Shown here piece after piece: positions 1-7,291 of a stretch of 51,918 bases of DNA. The translations under genes and the position numbers were made by a program. The DNA is from Comamonadaceae bacterium (GTDB taxonomy: Bacteria; Pseudomonadota; Gammaproteobacteria; Burkholderiales; Burkholderiaceae_C), in contig CANFWI010000020.1 in assembly GCA_947450675.1 (NCBI GenBank), positions 1 to 51,918 of the forward strand, read 5' to 3'. Below the pieces are notes generated by a model that was not told the origin of the DNA, made no database searches, and saw only the letters and a program-made list of their open reading frames with translations. Positions within the stretch are counted from its first letter, which is position 1, and each line of letters starts with the position of its first letter.

Positions 1-175
1 CATGCAGAGTCATCACCGACTGAGCTTGACCGGTGAGTCACTTCGCAAACTCAAACCAAGCCAAAAGAAGGAGGAAATGAGCAGCTAAAAACACCCCAGC
101 CCTAAAATCAAAGCGCGCAACACCTTGACCGGTCACGATCACCGGAATCCCCGGTCACGTTCGCCGGAATACGCA
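1..175 (+). mobile_element. Right end of an IS21-family insertion sequence (partial)
   Basis: The window opens inside an IS21-type element. It holds the tail of istB followed by two imperfect direct copies of a terminal repeat (about 129-148 and 151-170, sharing CCGGTCACG and CCGGAAT) and the end CGGAATACGCA at 165-175. Subterminal multiple repeats of this kind are typical of IS21-family ends. The left part and istA lie outside the window. The exact outer boundary is inferred from the repeat and from the reading frame it interrupts, because the other end is not visible. Confidence 0.7.
2..88 (+). CDS. IstB-like ATP-binding protein, C-terminal fragment
   Basis: Only the last 28 codons are inside the window, ending at TAA 86-88. 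The residues HHRLSLTGESLRK match the very conserved C-terminal end of IstB, the AAA+ ATPase helper of IS21-family transposition. A Lys/Glu-rich tail follows. The ATG at position 2 is an internal codon, not a start. The gene presumably continues intact to the left. The call rests on a short motif plus the adjacent IS21-type terminal repeats, which support each other. Confidence 0.65.
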   Translation: MQSHHRLSLTGESLRKLKPSQKKEEMSS

Positions 176-450
176 GTTAGCAACTCACTGCCGCCATTTG
201 TGATCGTGGTTGTGCGCTGGGGAACACTTTTTTTCACGGGTTTTGCTGGACCGAGCTTTAAATCTATCTGTGCCAGTTGAGACTTCAATCGGACACGTTT
301 CTTTATATCCTGGATGTGGAAGGGCGCATGGATGATGAGATGACCGTCAGGACTCTTTACTGTTTGCGATGGCGGTTGCCGCATCGCGATGGTATGCAAC
401 TGTTGTTCAATCTCCTGACGTCGATCGATGAGTGATTTGACAGATTTCAT
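139..450 (-). pseudogene. Small unknown protein truncated by the IS21 end
   Basis: An ATG at 450 is preceded by a strong AGGAGG ribosome binding site (about 456-461), so this was a real translated gene. It encodes a basic, Gln/Lys-rich, probably helical protein (103 codons) that I do not recognise. The last dozen codons (139-175) are read from the terminal repeat of the IS21 element. The native C-terminus has therefore been replaced by insertion of the element, and the present stop is provided by the IS. No neighbouring gene suggests a function. Confidence 0.5.
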
Positions 451-520
451 AGTGCCTCCTGATAAAGGCCCCATTTGACTTCTTGCCGTTAGGCAGATGG
501 ACTGCCCCAACGGCAAAACC

Positions 521-640
521 ATGGCCTATCCGCTGAGCCTGCGTCACATTGAAGAGATGATGCGGGAGCGCGGTGTTTTCGATGACCACGCCACTGTGCA
601 TCGCTGGGCAATCAACGTGGTGCCGGTGCTGGCCGCTTAG
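521..640 (+). pseudogene. IS6-family transposase fragment
   Basis: A 39-codon open frame ends at TAG 638-640. It reads YPLSLRHIEEMMRERGVFDDH then ATVHRWA, which resembles the helix-turn-helix segment of IS6/IS26-type transposases (pattern YPLSYRDLEEMMxERGxxxxHxTxxRW). The zinc-finger-like N-terminus and the whole DDE catalytic domain are missing, so it is a dead scrap. It probably marks a recombination joint in this patchwork region. The same frame continues after the stop as unrelated sequence (641-829). Confidence 0.55.
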
Positions 641-829
641 CCGGAGGGGCGGCTTGCTCAAGCCCTTGCAGACTGGTCTCCGGGTCACGCGGATTACCTA
701 GACTCTGCGTTGGCGCAATGGATGGTGAAGAAGCAGCTCGGTGCGATTCCTATCGTGGTGCGCAAGAACCTAAAGTTCGATCAGACGGTGCCGTTGGCGC
801 TGGCTCGCAAAGGTGCGAAGACCTACTGA
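641..829 (+). other. Open frame of unknown origin after the IS6 scrap
   Basis: In the same frame as the IS6 remnant, and separated from it only by one TAG, 62 codons run to a TGA at 827-829. No convincing start codon or ribosome binding site is seen before an internal ATG near 718. The C-terminal part (LGAIPIVVRKNLKFDQTVPL) looks protein-like rather than random, so this may be the 3' end of a gene fused to the transposase scrap by deletion. I do not recognise the family. The remaining bases up to 899 contain nothing I can identify. Confidence 0.2.
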
Positions 830-899
830 GACCGCATCTGAATAGGTCCTCAGCTCGACTTTTTCACCCCAAAATGGATCATCTGTTCCATGACTGCCT

Positions 900-1304
900 C
901 TATTTACTTGCTGCCGCAAAAGCGGTGGCGGCAATCCGGACCATGCTCGGATGCAGAGTTCCGAGTTTTGGGATTTGGCCGTATGGCGCATGCGGTGGGA
1001 CCGAGAAGTAGGCGTCGTTGAACGGGAGCTCAAGAACGTTTCTCAGGTCGAATTTGGTGTCGTAGCTCAAACCGGCGCTGGTATATGCACTAGGTTGCTC
1101 GCTCTTTGCGATTCTGAATTCCCCGCTGTAGAGACGGTCCGTCTTTTGGCTGGTCCCATACGCCACGCTCACGAAAACCATGCCTTCGTCGTCTTCCTTG
1201 GTCGAAACAATGAGGCCGGGGCGTGGCTTTGGTTTGGGGTGAATGTTGTCAGGGAAATGGCACCAGACGATTTCGCCAGCCGTGGGTTCCGGCCACCAGC
1301 GCAT
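900..1304 (-). CDS. PemK/MazF-family toxin
   Basis: This 134-aa protein has the hallmark N-terminal beta-barrel signature of PemK/MazF-type endoribonucleases: GEIVWCHFP near residues 10-18 followed by KPRPGLIVS. Family members cleave mRNA and are neutralised by a small antitoxin encoded just upstream. Here the start ATG (1302-1304) overlaps the stop codon of the upstream gene (TGA on the reverse strand, 1304-1306), so the two are translationally coupled. The protein is slightly longer than a minimal MazF and carries an Ala-rich C-terminus. Toxic activity is inferred from family and context. It lies outside the integrase element, in the IS-rich left segment, and may stabilise that segment. Confidence 0.75.
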   Translation of the reverse strand: MRWWPEPTAGEIVWCHFPDNIHPKPKPRPGLIVSTKEDDEGMVFVSVAYGTSQKTDRLYSGEFRIAKSEQPSAYTSAGLSYDTKFDLRNVLELPFNDAYFSVPPHAPYGQIPKLGTLHPSMVRIAATAFAAASK

Positions 1305-1585
1305 CAGGCGTTTTCCAATTCAAACAGACTGCTGCGGACAGTGCCGCTTTTGGCCTTGGGGGCTGATTTTTTAACTTGATTGAGTTGGGCTTTGGTCAAA
1401 GCTCCCTCATCTGCCTCGTATTGAGGCAGGAACTTGGTTGCCAGCTCATGCAGCGCCAGGTGAATCACTTGCGTTTCGTCAACACCCAATACATCAGCCA
1501 GACGTTTGGTCGTTGTGCGGGTCACGCCAGTTGCGCTGTCTTGCGGGCGATAACGGAAGGCGATTTGGGCTGCAGCAGCTTTCAT
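1304..1585 (-). CDS. Antitoxin partner of the PemK/MazF-type toxin
   Basis: This 93-aa protein starts at ATG 1583-1585, with an AGGAG-type ribosome binding site (about 1592-1596) at good spacing. An upstream in-frame start is less likely because it lies within the operator. The middle (TTTKRLADVLGVDETQVIHLALHELA) looks like a ribbon-helix-helix DNA-binding fold, and the Lys-rich C-terminus would suit toxin binding. The stop overlaps the toxin start (ATGA). As in other type II systems, the antitoxin, probably with the toxin, is expected to repress its own promoter through the palindrome just upstream. No exact antitoxin family could be assigned by eye. Confidence 0.65.
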   Translation of the reverse strand: MKAAAAQIAFRYRPQDSATGVTRTTTKRLADVLGVDETQVIHLALHELATKFLPQYEADEGALTKAQLNQVKKSAPKAKSGTVRSSLFELENA

Positions 1586-1605
1586 TTCTGGCTCCTTTGA
1601 AATTA

Positions 1606-1622
1606 GATATCTTAAAGATATC
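1606..1622. promoter_or_regulatory. Palindromic operator of the toxin-antitoxin operon
   Basis: Two GATATC hexamers (1606-1611 and 1617-1622) flank a TTAAA spacer. Together they form a 17-bp near-perfect palindrome about 20 bases upstream of the antitoxin start codon. Location and symmetry fit an autoregulatory operator. Binding is inferred, not shown. Confidence 0.55.
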
Positions 1623-1874
1623 AAAAGAGCGGGGTGTTGTCAACAAGGCGGGGGTCCGCCCGGCAAGCAGGGCTGAATGGAAAATTGAAGTCTGTGGTCG
1701 CTGTTTCAATAGTGTTTTACGGATTTGAACCGCCGTCCGCAAATCGATAGAGTTGGGTGCATTGAAATGGCTGTTCCCAGTGTGAATTGGCGTAAGAATT
1801 GGGGATAGCTAGCGGTGGCTAGTCAGGACCGGGGATCGCTATTCCCAGTTCGTTTGCCCTCTGGAAGCACCCCA

Positions 1875-1932
1875 CCACCATACCGCATGACAAAGGCCGC
1901 TAACGACATACAGTTAGCGGCCTTTTTCATTG
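1875..1932 (+). repeat. attL: left 58-bp direct repeat
   Basis: Identical over 58 bp to 9697-9754. Homology stops abruptly on both sides (A1874 against C9696; G1933 against C9755). It starts CCACCATACC and contains a strong hairpin terminator. A CCACCA start followed by a terminator is what the 3' end of a tRNA or tmRNA gene would look like, but no tRNA body is found immediately to the left here. Confidence 0.85.
1892..1927 (+). terminator. Rho-independent terminator within attL
   Basis: GGCCGCTAAC (1895-1904) pairs perfectly with GTTAGCGGCC (1913-1922) around an 8-base loop, followed by TTTTT (1923-1927) and preceded by AAA. It would stop transcription entering the element from the left. 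Confidence 0.85.
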
Positions 1933-1993
1933 GTAAATCAACGACTTACGTTGCAGTGGTGTACAAGGACAGACATTGACTGCTAGACCGGCA

Positions 1994-2099
1994 TGGGGGT
2001 ATAAATGGGGGGAGAAGTTAAGAAAACAGGGGGGGGTTAGGGTCTGTACCCCCTTTCCCGCTGGCGTACCCCCCATATTTGCGAAGGTTATCCCCCCAT
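1994..2099. promoter_or_regulatory. GGGGGTA/TACCCCC-type repeats before the integrase (probable integrase arm sites)
   Basis: Between attL and the integrase lie TGGGGGTATAAATGGGGGG (1994-2012), a G-run near 2029-2036, and inverted copies GTACCCCC (2046-2053), GTACCCCCC (2066-2074) and TATCCCCCC (2089-2097). The 13-mer TGGGGGTATAAAT recurs exactly next to attR (9618-9630). Short repeats placed symmetrically inside both att sites are expected for arm-type binding sites of a tyrosine integrase. The last copy abuts the integrase ATG, so binding could also repress int. This is inference from position and repetition. Confidence 0.55.
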
Positions 2100-3336
2100 G
2101 TTGACTGATGCCGAATGCCGCAATGCAGTTTGCCCACCCGACAAGAAGCAGGCGCGTTTTGCCGATTCCGGTGGCATGTACCTACAGGTCAGCCCTGCAG
2201 GCTCAAAGCGCTGGTTTCTGAAATACCGCATTGCAGGGGTTGAAAAGCAAATGGCGTTGGGTAGCTATCCGGATGTTGGCCTAACGGCGGCACGCAAAGC
2301 CCGTGATGCAGCTAAGCTGCAAAAGTCTCAAGGTGCTGATCCGCTGCAGGCGCGCAAGCTGGCAAAGCTGAAAGGGACGCGCACCGGAGGCGACACGTTC
2401 AAATCCGTAGCCTTGGAGTGGTACGGTAAACAGTCCCCCCAATGGAGCGAAAGCCATGCAGAGCGTTCATTGCGTCAATTAGAGCGCGACCTGTTCCCTT
2501 GGATTGGCGAGCGGGGGATGACTGAGATTCACGGCATGGAGCTTTTAGCAGCGTTGCAAAAAATTGAAGAACGTGGCGCGATTGAAACAGCCGACAGAGT
2601 ACTGATGCTGGCACGGCAAGTTTGGGACTACTGGCTACCTACTGCCGATGTGGAGCAGAGAAATATCACCGAAGGGTTGAAAGGACGGCTCATGCCATAT
2701 CGTGGTAAGTCATTCGCCGCCATTCTCGATCCGGTGCGCATGGGTGATTTGATGCGGGCTATCAAGGGCTACAAGGGCGGGCCTATTGTGAGAACTGCTT
2801 TGCAGTTGACACCGTACCTTTACCAACGACCTGGCAACCTACGCATGATGGAGTGGGTTGAGCTGGATTTAGACGGGGCAATTTGGACGATCCCCAGCAT
2901 GAAAATGAAGCGCACCAAGTTGGAAAAAGAGCAGGGCGAAGCCCACACTGTGCCGTTGCCTACGCAGGCAGTGGCCTTACTTCGCGGCATCCAGCCTCTG
3001 ACGGGGGGCGGACGTTATGTGTTCCGCGGTGAGCGTAGTCACGACAGGCCTGTTTCTGACAACTCCGTACGCAGTGCACTTTATGCGTTGGGTTTCGGCA
3101 AGGAGCAGAGTTGGCACGGTTTTCGGGCAAGCGCACGCACCATGCTCGTAGACGAGTTAGATCTTGACTTCAATGTCATCGAAGCCAACTTGGCCCACGC
3201 GGTGAAAGATGCCAACGGTCGCAGCTACAACCGGACGCAGTATGTGAAGCAACGGTTCACCATGATCCAGCAATGGGCTGACTACTTGGACAAGCTGGCT
3301 GCTGGCGGCGATGTGCTCCAGTTGAAGTTGGCGTAA
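2098..3336 (+). CDS. P4-type tyrosine integrase of the island
   Basis: This 412-aa site-specific recombinase inserts and excises the island at the 58-bp repeat. The N-terminal arm-binding domain (DUF4102 type, about residues 1-95) shows the usual DSGGMYLQV and ALGSYPDVGLTAAR motifs. A SAM-like core-binding segment follows (about 105-200), then the catalytic domain with R244 (QRPGNLR), H340 and R343 (HGFR), H367 (LAHAV) and the probable nucleophile Y382 (YNRTQY), so all key residues are present. Length is normal for the family. It starts with ATG close to the left attachment site and points away from it, as is usual for P4-like integrases. The C-rich repeats immediately before the start suggest self-regulation. 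Confidence 0.93.
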   Translation: MLTDAECRNAVCPPDKKQARFADSGGMYLQVSPAGSKRWFLKYRIAGVEKQMALGSYPDVGLTAARKARDAAKLQKSQGADPLQARKLAKLKGTRTGGDTFKSVALEWYGKQSPQWSESHAERSLRQLERDLFPWIGERGMTEIHGMELLAALQKIEERGAIETADRVLMLARQVWDYWLPTADVEQRNITEGLKGRLMPYRGKSFAAILDPVRMGDLMRAIKGYKGGPIVRTALQLTPYLYQRPGNLRMMEWVELDLDGAIWTIPSMKMKRTKLEKEQGEAHTVPLPTQAVALLRGIQPLTGGGRYVFRGERSHDRPVSDNSVRSALYALGFGKEQSWHGFRASARTMLVDELDLDFNVIEANLAHAVKDANGRSYNRTQYVKQRFTMIQQWADYLDKLAAGGDVLQLKLA

Positions 3337-3596
3337 AACAGTTTTAATCACGTTTCGCTATCGGTTTTCCTCTGGCAAAAATCTTGGGCTGGAAGCGGAA
3401 TGATCGCTGAGGTGAAAAACTACAAATTCTTTAAATTTTAATCAACAAAAAAACAACATAAATCAATTATTTAATGATTATTTATAGGAATTAGTTAAAT
3501 AAATTGAAAATAACGGATACCCGTTTGCTTTGAAAATGTCAAAAATGAAAAATACCCCTATTGGCAAAACGTGCCAAGGTCATACAGGGGGGGTAA
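3337..3596. promoter_or_regulatory. AT-rich control region before the AlpA-like gene
   Basis: About 260 bases without a gene, very AT-rich from 3420 to 3530. Close to the next start codon is a perfect inverted repeat TTGGCA-AAACG-TGCCAA (3561-3577). TACCCC (3554-3559) and GGGGTA (ending about 3594) lie outside it, giving a larger imperfect dyad. This is a plausible operator for an island-encoded or helper-phage regulator. No promoter hexamers can be fixed with confidence. Confidence 0.4.
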
Positions 3597-4133
3597 ATGT
3601 CAATTTTCAGAATGCCGGATGTCAAGGTAGCAACCGGACACCGTTCCCATGCAAGCATTTACAACGCCATCAAGGCGGGGCTATTTACAAAGCCGGTGCA
3701 AATTGGTCAACGCTCTGTTGGCTGGCCAGATACAGAGGTTTTCGCCATCAATGCTGCGCGCATTGCAGGCCAGACAGAGACTGAAATTCGAGAACTGGTG
3801 ATGCGCCTGCACGCCAAGCGCACCGAACTAACCAAAGCATCAGAGCTGGTCATGACTTACACCAGCACCATGCAAAAGGCAGCTGACGCTCCCGACGTCA
3901 ACGGCCTGCCCAAAGAAACCATCGGTAATGCTTGTCCCAACACCGCTGCTATCAAACAAACCCCCAAGGGCAAAGCCATTGCAGCTGAAATATCCCGTTT
4001 GGCACAAGCAGGCCACGCCGTACACAAGGGCAGCGCGCGCGACTTTACCGCCTGCAAGTACGGCATGTTCAAGTACTGCGAAGACTTCGTAGCGCTACAA
4101 GCCTTTGCCCGCAAAGTGGGAGCGTCGAAATGA
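3597..4133 (+). CDS. AlpA-like transcriptional regulator with long C-terminal extension
   Basis: This 178-aa protein's first 65 residues resemble the AlpA/CP4-57 regulator winged-helix fold (SIYNAIKAGLFTKPVQIGQRSVGWPDTEV), ending in a helix like those of short AlpA proteins. AlpA proteins activate excision and replication functions in P4-like islands and Gram-negative PICIs. The remaining 110 residues are an unusual extension that I do not recognise; it contains several Cys and Lys residues. The start ATG follows an AGGGGGGG ribosome binding site. The stop overlaps the primase start (ATGA at 4130-4133), so regulator and primase are translationally coupled and presumably form one operon with the next small gene. 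Confidence 0.75.
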   Translation: MSIFRMPDVKVATGHRSHASIYNAIKAGLFTKPVQIGQRSVGWPDTEVFAINAARIAGQTETEIRELVMRLHAKRTELTKASELVMTYTSTMQKAADAPDVNGLPKETIGNACPNTAAIKQTPKGKAIAAEISRLAQAGHAVHKGSARDFTACKYGMFKYCEDFVALQAFARKVGASK

Positions 4134-6514
4134 GCGGTGCAATTGACCAATTCCGCTTAGCCATCAATAACGCCGGTTTGGCAGCGCCGGATGACATCAT
4201 CGACGACGGCCAGATTCACCGATTCAGCACGAACGGCAAGGCCCGTGATGACTCCGGCTGGTACGTCCTGCATACCGATGGCATTGCAGCTGGCGCATTC
4301 GGCTGCTGGCGCGAAGGTCTGCAATCTAACTGGTGCGCTAAGTCGGAAGCCGCGATGAGTACGGCGGAGGGTGAAGCCCATCGGGCGCGCATGATAGCCA
4401 TGAAAGCCCAGCGCGAAGCCGAAGCAGTGCAACGCCATCAATCAGCTGCGACTGATGCCGCTCAGCGACTGGCCAATGCGACACCTTGCACTCAGCACGC
4501 ATACACAACAGCCAAGGGCGTGCAATGTCATGGCTTGCGTGTTGACGCGGCAGGCACGTTGCTCGTGCCCATGGTCGACACCGCGGGCAAGACGCACAGC
4601 TTGCAATCAATCACGCAAGAAGGCGACAAGCGATTTCTGCCCGGCGGGCGCGTGAAGGGCTGTTATTACCCGATTGGCAAACCAGCTGGCCTTCTAATCG
4701 TGTGCGAAGGGTATGCAACCGGCGCAAGCATCCATGAAAGCACTGGCCATGCTACCGCAGTGGCTTTTAACGCAGGCAATCTGGAAGCGGTGGCAGTGGC
4801 GCTGCACATCAAGTACCCAACGCTAAAAATCATTATCGCCGCTGATGACGATCACCTAACCACTGAGAACCCCGGCATGACGAAAGCCAAGGCCGCTGCT
4901 CTTGCTGTAGAAGGGCTGCTGGCGATTCCTAAATTTGGAGCCAATAGGCGAGACAAGGCGACTGACTTCAACGACCTGCATCAATTGGTCGGAGCTGGCG
5001 CGGTGAAGGCGTGCATTGATGCGGCGACGGCAGCGTTGGACGACTGGCCAGAGCTTCAATCTTTAATTGTGCAGATAGCGCCGAACCAATATCCACTGGA
5101 TGCGTTGCCCGACATCGTGCGCTACGCAGTGCTAGAAGTTTCCAGTTTTGTCAAAGCGCCGATTCCATTGATCGCGTCTTCTGCGCTGGCCGCGTTGTCA
5201 CTGGCCATACAGGCTCACACCGACGTAGAGCGCGCCGATAAGTTGCACGGGCCTTGCAGTTTATTTCTATTATCAATTGCAGACAGCGGCGAAAGAAAAT
5301 CAACTTGTGACGGCTTATTTATGGATGCCATTCGGGTCTATCAAGCGATGGAACAAGAGGCGGCGAAGTCCCTTATCAAAGCCTACAAGTCAGAGCACGA
5401 CGCATGGGAGGCTCAGCGCGGTGGCTTGAAAGAAAAGATCAAAGGATTGTCCAAAGAAGGTAAACCCACCACCGTGCAAGTCAAGCAACTGCACGATTTG
5501 GACGCGATCGAGCCAACAGCGCCGAGAGTGCCGCGTCTGATCTACGGTGACGCCACACCAGAGGCTTTAACTTTCGCACTGGCAAAGCAGTGGCCATCCG
5601 GCGGCGTGATCAGTAGCGAGGCGGGTAGCGTTTTTGGCGGGCACGGCATGAGCGGTGACTCTGTGATGCGCAACTTGGCAGTATTGAATCAGCTGTGGGA
5701 CGGCGCAACCCTAAGCACCGAGCGCAGATCATCGGAGAGCTTCACAGTGCGAGGAGCACGCTTGACGATGGCCTTGCAGGTGCAGGAAGCAACCATTCGT
5801 GCATTCTTTGACAGCACCAAAGGACTGGCACGTGGCACCGGCTTTTTGGCGCGGTTTCTGGTGTCATGGCCAGAGTCGACACAGGGTACACGCCACTATA
5901 CCGACGCTCCGGCCAACTGGCCTGCGTTGGCAAGCTTCAACAACAAGTTGACAGCGATATTGAACAGGCGCGTACCGATAGATGCTGATGGCGGTTTGTC
6001 CCCAGCTATGCTGACTCTTGCGCCTGAAGCCAAGGCGGCATGGGTGACATTTCACAATGCCATTGAGGCAGAGCTGTCTACTGGACACGAGCTACACGAC
6101 GTGCGAGACGTGGCTAGCAAAACGGCAGACAACGCAGCAAGACTTGCCGCACTGTTTCACACCTTCAGCGGCAACATCGGGCCGATCGACTTTGAGGCGA
6201 TGGAGTCAGCAACGCGGGTGACGTACTGGCATCTGACAGAAGCTAAGCGTTTTTTGGGTGAACTGGCCATGCCTTCTGAACTGGTGAACCCAGCACGGCT
6301 CGATAATTGGTTGCTCGACTATTGCAAGCGCGAGCGCACCGACAAAGTGGCTACACGGGAAATACAGCAATTCGGGCCAAATGGTTTACGTAACAAAGCA
6401 AAACTTACTGAAGCGATCAAAGAGCTAGCGGATCTTGGAAGGGTGCGCGTCATGAACGACGGAAAGAAACGGCTCATTCAAATTAACCCTGCGTTGCTGG
6501 CGGCTTGTTCATGA
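4130..6514 (+). CDS. Island replication protein: toprim primase plus DUF3987 helicase-like domain
   Basis: This 794-aa two-part protein resembles the YfjI/DUF3987 group. Residues about 1-130 are a primase-type N-terminus. Residues 185-290 form a toprim fold with the acidic glutamate in VCEGYATG (E193) and the AADDD motif (237-241), followed by ATDFNDLH. From about 315 to 700 is a DUF3987 domain with a P-loop-like SGERKST (386-392). Such proteins replicate satellites and integrative elements after excision; DNA priming and unwinding are inferred from family. It overlaps the upstream AlpA gene by four bases, and its stop overlaps the next ATG (6511). Its position directly after the AlpA gene is the same as pri-rep in Gram-negative PICIs. 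Confidence 0.85.
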   Translation: MSGAIDQFRLAINNAGLAAPDDIIDDGQIHRFSTNGKARDDSGWYVLHTDGIAAGAFGCWREGLQSNWCAKSEAAMSTAEGEAHRARMIAMKAQREAEAVQRHQSAATDAAQRLANATPCTQHAYTTAKGVQCHGLRVDAAGTLLVPMVDTAGKTHSLQSITQEGDKRFLPGGRVKGCYYPIGKPAGLLIVCEGYATGASIHESTGHATAVAFNAGNLEAVAVALHIKYPTLKIIIAADDDHLTTENPGMTKAKAAALAVEGLLAIPKFGANRRDKATDFNDLHQLVGAGAVKACIDAATAALDDWPELQSLIVQIAPNQYPLDALPDIVRYAVLEVSSFVKAPIPLIASSALAALSLAIQAHTDVERADKLHGPCSLFLLSIADSGERKSTCDGLFMDAIRVYQAMEQEAAKSLIKAYKSEHDAWEAQRGGLKEKIKGLSKEGKPTTVQVKQLHDLDAIEPTAPRVPRLIYGDATPEALTFALAKQWPSGGVISSEAGSVFGGHGMSGDSVMRNLAVLNQLWDGATLSTERRSSESFTVRGARLTMALQVQEATIRAFFDSTKGLARGTGFLARFLVSWPESTQGTRHYTDAPANWPALASFNNKLTAILNRRVPIDADGGLSPAMLTLAPEAKAAWVTFHNAIEAELSTGHELHDVRDVASKTADNAARLAALFHTFSGNIGPIDFEAMESATRVTYWHLTEAKRFLGELAMPSELVNPARLDNWLLDYCKRERTDKVATREIQQFGPNGLRNKAKLTEAIKELADLGRVRVMNDGKKRLIQINPALLAACS

Positions 6515-6831
6515 GTCTGGCTGACCTTCTCAAAAAAGGCAGTTTGAGGGAGCTTGCTAGTGCTACATCTGCTACTTTTGCTACTCGCGATCCATTTAGT
6601 GGTTCAGCAATAGCAACTGTAGCGACAGTAGCAATAGCAATAGCTCCAGACACTACAGTCATCGACCCGGATCGCTGGTGCTGGCCACACAGTAGCGCCA
6701 TGAACGGCGCAGAGATTGACACCTTCATGTTGCGGGAAGCGGGGTTCAAAGCCAAAGGTGTCGCTGATGCCGAAGCACTCGCAGATACGCTGGTGATCCG
6801 TGATCGCGAGTTAGATGACAGATGGTTTTGA
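6511..6831 (+). CDS. Small island protein with an Ala/Thr/Val repeat
   Basis: A 106-aa protein whose ATG overlaps the primase TGA (ATGA), so it is co-translated with the primase. The N-terminus (MSLADLLKKGSLRELA) is helical. Residues about 18-48 are a low-complexity run of Ala, Thr and Val (ATSATFATR, then ATVATVAIAIA) encoded by iterated GCTAC/GCAAC/GTAGC triplets. The C-terminal 55 residues are ordinary, acidic and end in RELDDRWF. I know of no function. Coupling to the primase suggests a replication accessory role or regulator. The repeat may vary in length between relatives. Confidence 0.6.
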   Translation: MSLADLLKKGSLRELASATSATFATRDPFSGSAIATVATVAIAIAPDTTVIDPDRWCWPHSSAMNGAEIDTFMLREAGFKAKGVADAEALADTLVIRDRELDDRWF

Positions 6832-7291
6832 CTGCCGGCCAAAAGCTCGCGATCAATTTTTCCGATTCCAAAAGGCAACTCATGAAGGTAGCCTTCTAAA
6901 TTTTTAAACGACTACGGTAAGGCTCATGGCCATTGAGTTGATTGAATAGGAAAGTCGTGGCAGGCAGTCGCCCATTTGCTGAAGAAATGCGTCATACAAC
7001 GTCGATTGCTGACTGACTTATCCGGAAGTTGTTGATGAGTTCTATTTCTCCGAACTTCAAGTAACAAGTCATCTTACCGCGTACAGCCAAACAGTCCCGA
7101 TGAACTTGGCCCCTTGCTGTACCGCATATGGGGTGGAAATTTTTGGTTACGTTGAGGGGGATTTGGTAAGAGTTCCAATTGGTCTTTTTTTAAAAGAAGA
7201 AATAAAGTTATGTACCCACCGAGTTTAAATATGTTGTAAATAAATTTATCTCATTCGGCAATGGATATATAATTAATTAAATAAATAATAT
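6832..7291. other. 460-bp gene-free joint between island core and AT-rich cargo
   Basis: Composition shifts here from GC-balanced to strongly AT-rich (from about 7190). One frame without a start codon is open from 7013 to the TAA at 7226-7228 (about 70 codons, ending EEIKLCTHRV). It reads like protein and may be the 3' relic of an earlier cargo gene. No RNA gene, terminator with a clear T-run, or repeat is visible. The AT-rich tail 7225-7290 may hold the 3' end of the leftward cargo transcript. Confidence 0.3.

Noticed and set aside
3530..3784. Plus-strand frame overlapping the start of the AlpA-like gene
   Set aside because: It overlaps the AlpA-like frame, which has the better ribosome binding site and clear domain similarity, and it crosses the operator-like dyad.
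7013..7228. About 70 open codons in the gap after the repeat protein
   Set aside because: No start codon or ribosome binding site. It may be a relic and is recorded only in the intergenic entry.
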